From JAUWMI01 sp964454265 (GTDB lineage Bacteria; Sumerlaeota; Sumerlaeia; MWCT01; JAUWMI01): DNA of 64,000 nt. Position 1 is the stretch's first letter, and every line of letters begins with the position of its first letter. The position numbers and the translations under genes are program-made. Location: the NCBI GenBank assembly GCA_964454265.1, contig CAYVXD010000006.1, forward strand, positions 1-64,000, written 5' to 3'. Of this stretch, positions 1 through 8,972 are shown in pieces. The notes below the pieces were generated by a model. The model did no database searches, was not told the DNA's origin, and worked only from the letters and a program-made list of their open reading frames with translations.

Positions 1-99
1 CTTACAAACAAGAATAATCGTGTTTTATATGTAGGGTCAAGTAGTAACTTGGTGAGACGAATCAAGTTCCATAGTGGATGGATCTCTATAATGGCTTGA
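1..99 (+). pseudogene. GIY-YIG nuclease-like gene fragment (3' end, truncated)
   Basis: Reading frame 1 is open from the window edge to a TGA at 97-99. It encodes a peptide containing VLYVGSSSNLVRRIKFHS, which matches the core of UvrC/YhbQ-type GIY-YIG proteins (the YVG half, then the helix with the conserved Arg and the HS turn). In the family about 40-50 residues follow this point; here the frame ends after WISIMA, so the domain is cut short after its catalytic Arg region. The 5' end lies outside the window. Most likely the decayed remnant of a small stand-alone GIY-YIG protein. No downstream partner is evident. Confidence 0.6.
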
Positions 100-138
100 A
101 AGGAGATCCCTCCCCTTCACTTTGTTCAGGGTCGGGAT

Positions 139-170
139 GAGGGGTCGGAGGTAAAACTCCCCGACCCCTC
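139..170. repeat. 10-bp-stem inverted repeat (GAGGGGTCGG)
   Basis: The arm GAGGGGTCGG at 139-148 is exactly complemented at 161-170, with a 12-nt spacer. It lies between the GIY-YIG remnant and the glycosyltransferase start. It resembles the other GC-rich palindromic spacer elements in the window. There is no T-run after it, so it is not a standard terminator. Confidence 0.6.
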
Positions 171-205
171 AGCTAACTGCTTAACCGGGTGTGAGGGATG
201 CGATT

Positions 206-1339
206 ATGAAGATTGCTATTGATGCTCGATATTTGAGCAATCTCTATTCCGGAATCGGCGTTTACAGCGAAAACCTCATTCTTCAGCTCTCTCGGCTCGA
301 CTCCACAAATCAGTACGTCATTATCGTGCATCCTACCTACGCCAAGAGCTTGAAGCTGGGCGACAATTTCCGCGTGATAACATACAATGCGCGTCCCGTA
401 TCCTTGAAAACGCTGCTCACGCTTCCACGCATTCTGGCGCAAGAGGACGTTGATCTGCTCCACTCCCTTTTCCCTCTGTCACCTCTCTTCTTTGAGGGCA
501 ATCTGCTCGTTACTGTGCACGATCTCCAGCCCTTGCTGATGCCGGAGTTTACGGCCAAGCGCCCCATGCCGATCCGCAAAGGCTATGATTACTTCTACGG
601 ATGGGTCTACCCGCGCACGTTGCGCAAGGCCAAATGGATTGTCTCAGTGAGCGAGGCAACCAAGGCCCATATCACCAGCCTCTTCCCTGAGCTGAAGCAC
701 AAAACCATCGTGGTCCACTCGGGCATAGAACGCGATTTCATCACTGGGGTTGAGCCCTTTGCAATGCGAAAGACCGTGGAAAAGTACGCCATTCCGGAAA
801 AGTATCTCCTCTACGTAGGCAGCACGCGCCCGAATAAGAATCTGCCACAAATGATTCGCGCCTTCGCCCAGCTGGTAGGGTCAGACACCAAATTCGAAGA
901 CCTGATCTTCCTTATGGTGTTGCAGCGCGACCGATTTTTCAAAGACTGCGAACGCCTGATTGACAAACTGGGAGTGCGCCAGCGCGTGAAAATACTCGAA
1001 AATCTCACGGAAGAGGAGAAAAAGGTGGTCGTGGCTTACGCATCGCTCCTCTTTTTTGCTACGAAATATGAAGGCTTTGGTTTCCCTATTCTCGAAGCCC
1101 AGGCTTTGGGAACCCCAGTGGTTGCGTCGGATTGCTCTGCGCTTCCGGAAATTGCTGGCGGTGCAGCGGTGTTGGTTGATCCGGACAAGCCAGAAAAAAT
1201 GGTGGAGGGAATCAAAAAGATTCTCTCTGACGATACGTTTCGCACCACTCTGATTAAAAAGGGAAAGACCAACGTGCTCCGCTTCTCATGGGAAAAAACC
1301 GCGAAGAAGATTCTCGATATCTACAAGCATCTCTTCTAG
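206..1339 (+). CDS. GT4-family glycosyltransferase
   Basis: A 377-residue GT-B fold enzyme expected to transfer a sugar from a nucleotide-sugar donor during surface glycan synthesis in the cytoplasm. The N-terminal half begins MKIAIDARYLSNLYSGIGVY, the usual opening of GT4 mannosyltransferase-like proteins, with a conserved HDL near residue 106. The C-terminal donor domain has LYVGSTRPNKN and the GFGFPILEAQALGTPVVASD segment, which carries the EX7E-type motif. ATG 206 was chosen over the in-frame GTG 191 because GAGGG at 193-197 sits well as a Shine-Dalgarno and the family starts with MKIAID. It faces away from the minus-strand polysaccharide cluster but probably serves the same kind of product. 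The exact sugar cannot be told. Confidence 0.88.
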   Translation: MKIAIDARYLSNLYSGIGVYSENLILQLSRLDSTNQYVIIVHPTYAKSLKLGDNFRVITYNARPVSLKTLLTLPRILAQEDVDLLHSLFPLSPLFFEGNLLVTVHDLQPLLMPEFTAKRPMPIRKGYDYFYGWVYPRTLRKAKWIVSVSEATKAHITSLFPELKHKTIVVHSGIERDFITGVEPFAMRKTVEKYAIPEKYLLYVGSTRPNKNLPQMIRAFAQLVGSDTKFEDLIFLMVLQRDRFFKDCERLIDKLGVRQRVKILENLTEEEKKVVVAYASLLFFATKYEGFGFPILEAQALGTPVVASDCSALPEIAGGAAVLVDPDKPEKMVEGIKKILSDDTFRTTLIKKGKTNVLRFSWEKTAKKILDIYKHLF

Positions 1340-1519
1340 AAGTGCTTTCACAACAGCAGTGCAGCATGTCACGTTATCCAATTATTCAAAGCTCACCAGG
1401 ATACAATCCTTTGCGCAGTGTACGGCGATTAGTGATGTAAACTCTAGCGTCGCCACTTCTGGGTGCATACGAGAATTGCAGAATAGCGTCGGACTTTGCA
1501 GATGAAGGAGAGGGTAATC

Positions 1520-2695
1520 GTGGGTAAAGTAAGAAGCGGGCTGGAGATAGTGGTCAAGAGTGGTGGGGAAGTGCTTCGCGGGAAAAGACTTGGAGTGATC
1601 ACCAACCATACGGGTGTGCTTGACGATGGCACGCACATTGTGGATGCGCTGATGGGACTGGAGGGGGTGGAAGTTCGTGCGCTGTTCGGGCCGGAACATG
1701 GAATTCGGGGCAATCACCCCGCAGGCGTGGCAGTAGAGTCGGACCGCGACACGAAGACCGGTATACGGATGTATAGCCTTTATGGAAAGACGAAGAAGCC
1801 TACACCCGAAATGCTCGAAGGGCTTGATGCGCTGGTCTACGATATTCAAGACATTGGCCTGCGGTTCTATACGTACGTCTGGACTATGGCGCTTGCAATG
1901 GAGGTTGCTGCAGAGCTGGGCCTGGCGTTCATTGTGCTGGACAGGCCTAACCCCTTAACAGGGGTGATTCTGGAAGGTAATCTGCTTGATCCACGTTTCG
2001 CCTCATTTGTTGGGCTCCACCCGGTGCTAATTCGTTATGGTCTGACCGCCGGAGAATTGGCCCGTCTTCTGAATGGGGAACGGATGCTTGCGGGAGGACG
2101 CCAGGCCCGGTTGGAGGTCATTCCTGTGGAAGGATGGACGCGCGAGATGTGGTACGACGAGACCGAGGTTCCCTGGGTGCCGCCCTCCCCGAATATTCCT
2201 GACCTCAATTCCGCGATTGCCTTTGCAGGCGCATGCATCTTTGAAGGAACTAATATCTCGGAAGGCCGGGGAACTCCGCGGCCGTTTCAATATATTACTG
2301 CGCCATGGATTGACGGGCCAAAGCTGGTTGAGGTGATGCAGGGTGAAGCGTTGCGCGGTGTGGAATTGGCGCCCATTGTGGTTAGCCCGAAACCATTTCC
2401 CGGTTGTGAAGCGCAGGCGAAGTTCTACACAACTGAGTGTCATGGGGTAGCGCTTACTGTTACCGATCGCCGCAAGTTTCAGCCGCTTTTATCTGCTCTG
2501 ACGCTGCTCGTGCAAATCCGCTCGTTGCACCGCGAGAAGTTCCAATGGCATCCCCAGCATTTTAACCACCTCATGGGAACTGATGCAGTGCTCAAGGCCA
2601 TTGAAGCCGGTCAGTGTGTGAACTCTATTGTTGCCGAGTGGACTGCGGATCAGCAGCGCTTCGATGCTCTCCGCAGGCCCTATCTTCTCTACTAG
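1520..2695 (+). CDS. DUF1343 protein, NamZ-like exo-beta-N-acetylmuramidase
   Basis: About 391 residues matching the DUF1343 family along its whole length. Members characterised as NamZ remove N-acetylmuramic acid from the non-reducing end of peptidoglycan fragments. Visible family signatures are GVITNHTGV near the N-terminus, ALFGPEHGIRG (with the conserved Glu-His), VYDIQDIGLRFYTYVWTM, VLDRPNPLTG, and SPNIPDLNSAIAFAGACIFEGTNISEGRGT. GTG 1520 is preferred because AAGGAG at 1505-1510 lies 9 nt upstream; the alternative ATG 1502 lacks a site. Neither start gives a signal peptide, so the protein is predicted cytoplasmic, which fits cell-wall recycling. Assignment to the family is strong; the exact substrate is inferred. 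Confidence 0.88.
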   Translation: MGKVRSGLEIVVKSGGEVLRGKRLGVITNHTGVLDDGTHIVDALMGLEGVEVRALFGPEHGIRGNHPAGVAVESDRDTKTGIRMYSLYGKTKKPTPEMLEGLDALVYDIQDIGLRFYTYVWTMALAMEVAAELGLAFIVLDRPNPLTGVILEGNLLDPRFASFVGLHPVLIRYGLTAGELARLLNGERMLAGGRQARLEVIPVEGWTREMWYDETEVPWVPPSPNIPDLNSAIAFAGACIFEGTNISEGRGTPRPFQYITAPWIDGPKLVEVMQGEALRGVELAPIVVSPKPFPGCEAQAKFYTTECHGVALTVTDRRKFQPLLSALTLLVQIRSLHREKFQWHPQHFNHLMGTDAVLKAIEAGQCVNSIVAEWTADQQRFDALRRPYLLY

Positions 2696-2803
2696 CAGCG
2701 TCATAGAAGCAACAACGCCGGCCAGAAGCTCGGTACCATGCCCGCCTATTTTACTCCATCAGCCAATATTTATTTATGCCCAGATTTAAAAACTCCGTTT
2801 GCC

Positions 2804-2859
2804 GTCTACTGTCTGCTGTCTACTGTTTACTGTCTACTGTCTACTTTCTATTGTTTACG
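2804..2859. repeat. Eight-copy heptamer tandem repeat (GTCTACT)
   Basis: Eight consecutive 7-bp units are recognisable: GTCTACT four times, with GTCTGCT, GTTTACT, TTCTATT and GTTTACG variants. It lies in the 683-bp spacer between the NamZ-like gene (ends 2695) and the minus-strand glycosyltransferase (ends 3379). A reading frame across it is low complexity and not convincing as a gene. Tandem repeats of this kind can vary in copy number. Confidence 0.7.
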
Positions 2860-2877
2860 GCATTGGGCATATAAAGC

Positions 2878-2931
2878 GGCCGATCCCCAGCGGCTGCATC
2901 TAAGGCCTGATGATGCACGTGGGGATCGGCC
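2878..2931. repeat. 12-bp-stem hairpin with nested inner stem
   Basis: GGCCGATCCCCA at 2878-2889 is perfectly complemented at 2920-2931. Inside the loop TGCATC (2895-2900) pairs with GATGCA (2912-2917), giving a two-tier stem. A T-run (2950-2955) follows about 18 nt later, too far for a standard terminator. It could be a mobile palindromic element or a small structured RNA. The rest of the 2696-3378 spacer holds only the heptamer repeat and the AT palindrome noted separately. Confidence 0.5.
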
Positions 2932-3262
2932 TGACACGATGGGGGACATTTTTTTCAAGAAGGGAATCCGTATCTGTGCTTAGCCTGAGCGGATAGTGCC
3001 TCCTTGAGTTCGTAATAGACCCACTCGGCGATACCCGAGGAGCATAAGAATGCCTTGTTGATCTGCTGAAGTCGGGCCGCCTTTATTACTGTATAAACAA
3101 GAATCGTACCCACCTGAAAGACTCCGAACAAAAATTGCAAAAAATTCTATAAATAATTGAGATTATGAGAGTTGCACACCCTTTGTGACAAGGCCCTCTG
3201 CCAATCCATGTTTTTCTTTTCAGCACAGGAATGAAGAATATTCTCCAAAAGTGTAGAAAATT

Positions 3263-3276
3263 GTAGAATATTCTAC
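3263..3276. promoter_or_regulatory. 14-bp AT-rich perfect palindrome, possible protein-binding site
   Basis: GTAGAATATTCTAC reads the same on both strands. A second GAATATTC core occurs about 27 bp upstream at 3236-3243, giving two similar sites roughly three helical turns apart. They lie just past the 3' end of a minus-strand glycosyltransferase gene, with no obvious start codon they would control, so a regulatory role is uncertain. Confidence 0.3.
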
Positions 3277-3378
3277 AGTACCCAGGCGAATTCGGACATC
3301 TTCTGTTTGGCGAGCCTGAGGTGATTAGGCAATCCAGTGAAAGAGCGGAGAAAGGAAAGTGCCAGAGTCATCCAAATG

Positions 3379-5076
3379 TCAGAAAGTGGTGGTAATTTCT
3401 TGATAGATGTTCTTGACCCTTTCGGCGATCGCTTCCCAGGTATGCTGTTGGATGGTTTTTTCATATCCCAGCTCACCCATGCGTTGAGCGCGGCCAGGGT
3501 CGCGCAGGAGGAGCAAAATGCGGTTGGCGAGGTCTGAAACGTTATCGCAGAGAAAACCGTCCATTTCATCCCGAATCAAGGCAGCCACGGGGCGACACTG
3601 TCGGTTGCCGATAACCGGCTTTTTGCGCATCCATGCCTCGCAGAAGACCATGCCGAAACTCTCAGATTCTGACATCATGGCAAAGACACTGCAGGCGTCA
3701 TAGGCATCCAGGATATCAGCGTGCTTAAGCGAAGGGAAGTAGCGCATGTAGGGAGAGCTTATGGGCGTTCGGTCTTGGTCGGGCCCGATGAGTACCAGCT
3801 GGCATTGCATCTCACGGTTCACCAGTTCTATGGCTTTGATGAGCATATCGTAGCGTTTTGTCGCCACCTTGCGGCCGACAAAGAGTACAATGGCTTGGTG
3901 TCCAAGCTGGTATCGCTGGCGAAAGCGCTCGCCTGAGATTTCGGGCGATTCGTATTCTGTTCTGTCCACTCCAGCGCCGCCGTATTTCGCGTTCACGCCG
4001 AGACGCTCGCGGTAGACCTGTTCCGAATACGGAGAATTGGCAATGATCACGTTGGCGTCGCGCAGCATCTGGTAGTAATGGCGCCAGTGATAGTACTCAT
4101 CATCCAGATGGGCAAGAGGAAGCAGTGCTACAGGTACGTTGGCACGACGAGCCATCCGGCATGCATAACCGACTGTTGAGAAGGGAAGGCAATGGCCGAG
4201 GATGACATCGTAGCGACCGGCGTTTTTGCGCAAGAATCGCTGCATACCCAGAGAGATAGGCCCGCGGAGAAGATCGAACGTCCAGCCGCACCAACCCGGT
4301 CTGGCCATGGCACGCCGATAAAAGCGGTCCCAAAGCGACTCTGGGTCGCGAAGCATAAGGAGGCGATAATCGCTTTCAAGCGGGATGCGTTTTGTTTCCC
4401 CGTGGGTCGTATAGCCCACCTCGCACACTGCGATGCCAAGACGTCGCACATCACGCAGAGGTCGCCAGTGGGAATTAAGAATCACTTCAGCGCACAGTGG
4501 ACCTGACGCCCCAACGTCAAAAGAAAACTGCTGGTAGTCCGGTGTTGTCTGTAACGTACCTGCATGGTCGCCATTGATGATGAGATTTCCCACTATGCGT
4601 TTCGGGCAGCGCGCCACAAGATGAATCTGCGAGACGTCAGAGTGGTTTATAAAAAGTTCTGCGTGCTGTTGAGTCCACCGCATCACGCCATCCGCATGGA
4701 TTTCAGGATAATACCAACCGCGCCCAAGGAGACCCTGACCCTCAGGGCACAGATTTGCAGCTAATGGAAGACGCCATTCTTCCTTGTCCCATTGGCTTTG
4801 CAATGCGTATGCCCCTACTCCGAACAGAGACGACGGAAGATTCTGAGGCGGGAAGCGAAATACCCGTAAAGACCCGACTCGCTCGGGACCTTTGTGATAG
4901 GCATTGTCCCAGCGAACGCCAAAGTGGGTCTTTGGAGTTAGGTGCCGGGCAGTTGTAGCAAGAATATCCACTTCGATCCCTTTGTGTGTCAGGTATTCGG
5001 AGAGTTTCATCAGGTGATACTCGGCGCCTCCGACAACTTCCGGGCCAAAGCGAAATGTGACGTGGAGTGCTTTCAT
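3379..5076 (-). CDS. GT4 glycosyltransferase with inserted glycan-recognition-like domain
   Basis: A 565-residue glycosyltransferase, longer than the usual 370-420. Residues 1-80 form the first Rossmann strands (MKALHVTFRFGPEVVGGAEYH). Residues about 116-223 are an extra beta-rich domain with GWYYPE and MRWT motifs and a closing WRP...RRLGIAV. The acceptor domain resumes near 285 (YDVILGHCLPFS), and the donor domain at 395-560 carries LFVGRKVATKRYD and ESFGMVFCEAWMRKKPVIG. The inserted domain resembles the last 120 residues of the Wzt-like protein three genes upstream. The start overlaps the stop of the upstream double glycosyltransferase gene by 4 bp (ATGA), so the two are translationally coupled. 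It probably builds the exported polysaccharide. Confidence 0.85.
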   Translation of the reverse strand: MKALHVTFRFGPEVVGGAEYHLMKLSEYLTHKGIEVDILATTARHLTPKTHFGVRWDNAYHKGPERVGSLRVFRFPPQNLPSSLFGVGAYALQSQWDKEEWRLPLAANLCPEGQGLLGRGWYYPEIHADGVMRWTQQHAELFINHSDVSQIHLVARCPKRIVGNLIINGDHAGTLQTTPDYQQFSFDVGASGPLCAEVILNSHWRPLRDVRRLGIAVCEVGYTTHGETKRIPLESDYRLLMLRDPESLWDRFYRRAMARPGWCGWTFDLLRGPISLGMQRFLRKNAGRYDVILGHCLPFSTVGYACRMARRANVPVALLPLAHLDDEYYHWRHYYQMLRDANVIIANSPYSEQVYRERLGVNAKYGGAGVDRTEYESPEISGERFRQRYQLGHQAIVLFVGRKVATKRYDMLIKAIELVNREMQCQLVLIGPDQDRTPISSPYMRYFPSLKHADILDAYDACSVFAMMSESESFGMVFCEAWMRKKPVIGNRQCRPVAALIRDEMDGFLCDNVSDLANRILLLLRDPGRAQRMGELGYEKTIQQHTWEAIAERVKNIYQEITTTF

Positions 5077-7538
5077 GTTCGTGATTGAGCGCTGCGCTGC
5101 TGAGTGGGGTCGGAGACGTCTTTTTGCATCTGCGCGTGGCGGAGCAACGTTGTCAACGTCTCAGTCATATGTTCTGCAATCAACTTCCAATCGTACTGTG
5201 TAGTGGCAAGCTGGCGGGCATTGCGGCTCAGCATGTCTGCGAGAGACTTGTCCGCCTGGAGACGCCGGAGCTGTGTAATAAACTCGCTTCGATCGCAGAT
5301 TATGGCGTGCCTGCCATCCACGACGTCAAACCCGCGCGCTCCAATTGCTGTAGTTACCGTGGGCAGTCCTGCCGCCAGAAAATCCCCCATCTTAACGTTT
5401 GTGCCTGAGCCGTAAGACATAGGATTTATAGCAAAGTCAGCAAGATGCAGGAGCTCGCGCAGAATGAACCTTTCTACCTCATAAAAGAGCTTAACATTCG
5501 ATGGGGGAGGAGAATCTTTCACTTCCCAGCAAACGCTTCCCACAATAAAAAAGAGCAGATCGGGAAGCGCAGGGGCGAGTTCGTTGATGATGAACTGGAC
5601 AGCATTAATGTTTGGACCGTGGGCGCTTCCGATGAAAAAGACCACGGGGTATGGCTGAAGTCCGATCTCCTGTTTGTACGCCTGCTTTTCGGCTATGGGA
5701 ATAGGCAGGAAGAACGAAGTGTCGACACCGTTCGGAAACACGTAGCAGGGCGTACTTGTCTTGTACAGCTCTTGCATGCGGTGCACATCGCCTTTTGAGA
5801 CGCAAAAAATGGCTGAACTCTTGCGACAGGCCAGTGCTTCTACGCGTTTCACGCACCGGGTGATAAATCTGTCACAACGTTTTTTAAAGAGATCCTGTTT
5901 CAGATCTGCTTCTACGTTCTGTGTTTCGTGAATGCGCAGGTGCTTGTGGTATCCACGAAGATGGCGAAAGAGGTAGCAGTGACACGCAATAAGAACCTCT
6001 GATGTATCTGCGCAGCGACGCAGCATCTTTTTGAATTGGAAATTCCATTTCGAGAAGAAAATCGCTAGCACATCGTCCAGAGACTTCTTGAAAAGCTTTA
6101 AACAGATGCGTTCGCTCAGACGATGGAGACGTTCTTCTGGGATCGTGATCTGGTAGAAATTTTCGCATATGGTCTGGCAATGCGCATGTGGCCTAGTGTG
6201 GTCGAAACAGAGATAGCAGATGCGGAAATGCGCGGCGATATGGGAGTAGAGGTTGTAGATACGAAACTGGCCACCAAACTGCAAGGGGAGAACGGGATAG
6301 TTGTTCACCACAGTAATGACAGGCAACCGTGGTTGTTCGAGTGCAGCGTGCATGCGACGGGCAATCTGCTGCCAGTCGAAGGATTGTTCAACAAGCTGAC
6401 GGCCGTTTTGCCGCAGTTGCTCGCGGAGCGGTTCGTTTTTGAGCAGGCTGTTGATTGCGTGAGAGAATTCTCGTGCATGGCAGAGAATGGCCGTGCGATT
6501 GGATTCAAGCGACAAGCCGCGCGCACCGATAGGAGTGGAGACCACGGGAATACCCGAAGCCAGATAATCGAGCATTTTGATGTTCGTGCCTGAGCCGGAG
6601 AACATCGGATTAATGGCGATGTCTGCTGCCATCAGCAGATTGCGTTTCTTCTCCTCGCTCACCGTGCCAAGGATCCGAACATTTTGTGAAGGAGGGGAGC
6701 TAAAAAACTTGCAAACACTGCCGGCGATGAGAAATACGCAGTGCGGTATCGCTGGGGCCAGCGTGTCGAGAATGTAACGGGCAGCTTCGACATTTGGGGT
6801 ATGTGCACTGCCGAAAAAAAGCAACGCTGGCTTGTCGGTAATCTGCAATGTAGCTTTTGCCTGCTGGCGTTCAGTAGGCGTGGGAATGCGCACGTTACGA
6901 GTGTCAACGCCATTAGGTGCGAGTGCGACTTTCGTGGGCAAGACTTCGTATAGCTCGAAGAAGCGCTGGCGATCAGCGTCGGATGTTGCAAAGATCAATT
7001 CAGCTCGTTGGCAGAGGCGTTTCTCGAGACGTTTCACATATTGACACAAGAGCCATCCAAGAGGACCTCTCAATCCTGCCTGGTGGAGGTCGAATTCCAC
7101 ATTGTATGAATTGTAAACCTCGCGTTGACCCGCGCTTGCCTTCACCACGGAAACGAGGAATGGGGAGTCGTGTATAATTAGATCAGCGCTCTTGATCTGT
7201 TCGGTGATGCAACGGCGCAGGGCCTTGTGGAAGCGACAGGCGAGGCCAACCACGATGCCTGAACACTCGGGGAACTTTCCCAGTCGGTCCAGAAGACGGT
7301 GTAGAAAGATATAGGCGCGAGACTTCGGAACGCGGTATTCTATGAGGTTTGGATGATGCTGAACGATCTCCGGTTTGGCCTCAGGGAAGGTGGGATTAAT
7401 GAGCGTGATGTCGTAGTGCTCGGCCAGTGCTTTATAGATGGAGAAGTAGCGGAGCTCGCCACCACTTTTGGGCGGGGTAAAGGCCGGAAAGAAATTCACG
7501 ACGAGTATCTTTTTTTTCCGTTGTTCAGTGTCGTTCAT
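5073..7538 (-). CDS. Tandem two-domain GT4 glycosyltransferase
   Basis: An 821-residue protein made of two complete GT-B glycosyltransferases. The first spans about residues 8-405 and the second about 410-800. They are clearly homologous: each has an FxGSAH-PN segment, LIAGSV or FIVGSV, then INPM-GSGTN-KM-D-LA-G-P-V-T-IGARG in the donor site. This points to an internal duplication and fusion, as seen in some polysaccharide enzymes that add two residues in turn. ATG 7538 is chosen over the TTG at 7541. The stop overlaps the next gene by 4 bp. Located in the minus-strand surface-polysaccharide cluster and predicted cytoplasmic. Donor and acceptor are unknown. Confidence 0.87.
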   Translation of the reverse strand: MNDTEQRKKKILVVNFFPAFTPPKSGGELRYFSIYKALAEHYDITLINPTFPEAKPEIVQHHPNLIEYRVPKSRAYIFLHRLLDRLGKFPECSGIVVGLACRFHKALRRCITEQIKSADLIIHDSPFLVSVVKASAGQREVYNSYNVEFDLHQAGLRGPLGWLLCQYVKRLEKRLCQRAELIFATSDADRQRFFELYEVLPTKVALAPNGVDTRNVRIPTPTERQQAKATLQITDKPALLFFGSAHTPNVEAARYILDTLAPAIPHCVFLIAGSVCKFFSSPPSQNVRILGTVSEEKKRNLLMAADIAINPMFSGSGTNIKMLDYLASGIPVVSTPIGARGLSLESNRTAILCHAREFSHAINSLLKNEPLREQLRQNGRQLVEQSFDWQQIARRMHAALEQPRLPVITVVNNYPVLPLQFGGQFRIYNLYSHIAAHFRICYLCFDHTRPHAHCQTICENFYQITIPEERLHRLSERICLKLFKKSLDDVLAIFFSKWNFQFKKMLRRCADTSEVLIACHCYLFRHLRGYHKHLRIHETQNVEADLKQDLFKKRCDRFITRCVKRVEALACRKSSAIFCVSKGDVHRMQELYKTSTPCYVFPNGVDTSFFLPIPIAEKQAYKQEIGLQPYPVVFFIGSAHGPNINAVQFIINELAPALPDLLFFIVGSVCWEVKDSPPPSNVKLFYEVERFILRELLHLADFAINPMSYGSGTNVKMGDFLAAGLPTVTTAIGARGFDVVDGRHAIICDRSEFITQLRRLQADKSLADMLSRNARQLATTQYDWKLIAEHMTETLTTLLRHAQMQKDVSDPTQQRSAQSRT

Positions 7539-7618
7539 CAAGACTCTTTTTCGTCTGCTGTTATGTTTGGGCAGTGCCTTTTAGGCCTGGCGGCCTCCTC
7601 TGACAGATCGCCCATACC

Positions 7619-8815
7619 CTATTTACGCGCCAGGACTGCATAATCCTGATAGCCAAAGACAAGGTTGTTTAGCTTGTGGAAATTCTCGTCAGTCTTTTGA
7701 TGTCCTACAGTGCCCAGCTGTTTCCAGGCTTCCACTGGTGAGGTAAGTCGGACGTCAACATCACGAAAGCCGGTTTTCGTGAGCATGAATCGGATCATGT
7801 CGGCAAAGAGGGGCTTATTGTGCGTAAAGTCCATGAAGAACCAGCGGAGTCCATAGACCGACTCGGGATTAACGGTTTCAAGAATAAGCAGGCCTTCGGG
7901 CCGAAGCGTCCTGTGGCTCAGGGCAAAAAAATCGCAGAGATCTCTGATAAAGAGGTGCTCAATAAATTGAAATGCACTTATGCCAAGGAGGGAGTTCTCT
8001 TCGACTTCAGCGAGATAGGCGAGGGCGTCGGCCTTTGCGACCTCCAGGTCAAGTTCGTGACAGTGCGTAACCATCACTTCGTTCGAATCGACCCCTCTTG
8101 CCGGTACGTCTCGTGATTTAAGGTGCTGGAGGAACTCGCCACGGCCACAGCCGACATCCAGGTGGTAGGCTTTGTTGAATTCTGCCTGATGTGCTGCGCA
8201 ATGCTCTGCAACAAGTGTAGCATAATGTTCCCAACGCTTCCAGTTCACATCGTCGCTGCCCCGAAAAGCCTGCTCGAATTCAAAGTAAAACTCATCGTTT
8301 GGATAATTAGCCTGGGCGGCAAGGCGTGCAATGGTTCCGGGTGATTGGAGTTGGCGTACGTTATCGCCCAGTGAGTCCAGGTTTGACTTAAGACTCTGGG
8401 ATGAAGATTGGAGCTGGCACACGTTATCAGCCAGAAATTCCAAGTCTGGAGCAATCTCGTCAATTTTCCGGAAAGAAGATTGCAGATGGTGCACACTTTT
8501 CGCCAGGGAGCCCAAGACTCGCGAGACAGCGTCGTTGTACTCCATTTGTTCCCGCGTGTAGACTAGAATGAGGCGACGGATTAGCTTTTTCAGCGGTGCA
8601 AATCGGCTACCTGGTTGAATATAGCCCGGGAACTTTTTACGAGCAATCAGCTCGAGGTCGGCAGCAATGTCGGCCGTAAGGGAAGGCTCTCCCTGTGTAG
8701 GCGACGCTGGGGCCATAAGAGGCTCCCCCTGAGGAACGGCGTGCTGTTGCTGTCTCTCCAATCGGGCACGAATGCGTGCCAGAATTTGTTCCGGCGTCAT
8801 CTCTTTTGCATTCAT
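7619..8815 (-). CDS. Coiled-coil SAM-dependent methyltransferase of the polysaccharide cluster
   Basis: A 398-residue protein. Residues 88-160 are heptad-rich, with three related segments (SLAKSVHHLQSS, FLADNVCQLQSS, SLGDNVRQLQSP) that predict a coiled coil. The class I methyltransferase domain follows at about 190-340, with motif I LDVGCGRGEF at 219-228, the acidic VD at 242-243, and an EHL post-motif. The layout recalls WbdD-type chain terminators, in which a coiled coil measures O-antigen length and a methyltransferase caps the end, but no kinase domain is present here. Good site AAAGGTGA before ATG 8815. It lies directly downstream of wzt, so capping or modification of the exported glycan is a reasonable inference. 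Confidence 0.8.
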   Translation of the reverse strand: MNAKEMTPEQILARIRARLERQQQHAVPQGEPLMAPASPTQGEPSLTADIAADLELIARKKFPGYIQPGSRFAPLKKLIRRLILVYTREQMEYNDAVSRVLGSLAKSVHHLQSSFRKIDEIAPDLEFLADNVCQLQSSSQSLKSNLDSLGDNVRQLQSPGTIARLAAQANYPNDEFYFEFEQAFRGSDDVNWKRWEHYATLVAEHCAAHQAEFNKAYHLDVGCGRGEFLQHLKSRDVPARGVDSNEVMVTHCHELDLEVAKADALAYLAEVEENSLLGISAFQFIEHLFIRDLCDFFALSHRTLRPEGLLILETVNPESVYGLRWFFMDFTHNKPLFADMIRFMLTKTGFRDVDVRLTSPVEAWKQLGTVGHQKTDENFHKLNNLVFGYQDYAVLARK

Positions 8816-8972
8816 TGTAATTCACCTTTGATTTACGTTTTTATAACCTCGGAAGTGTTTGGCAATATGTCGATGTTATCCGTCCATGTATGGCCAGGAT
8901 TATGGCGCGTTTAGGAACCAGAAAGAAGAGGATAAATCAAAGATCTCGTATAACGATTCATCGCATGCCTTT

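Noticed and set aside
2738..2983. 81-codon plus-strand frame over the heptamer repeat
   Set aside because: Low-complexity translation of the repeat, with no ribosome-binding site or family features.
2955..3140. 61-codon minus-strand frame (AAR...FLCSSGIAEWVYYELKEALS) faintly like a four-helix-bundle (S23-type) protein
   Set aside because: The resemblance is limited to one helix, the start is unsupported and the rest of the family pattern is missing.
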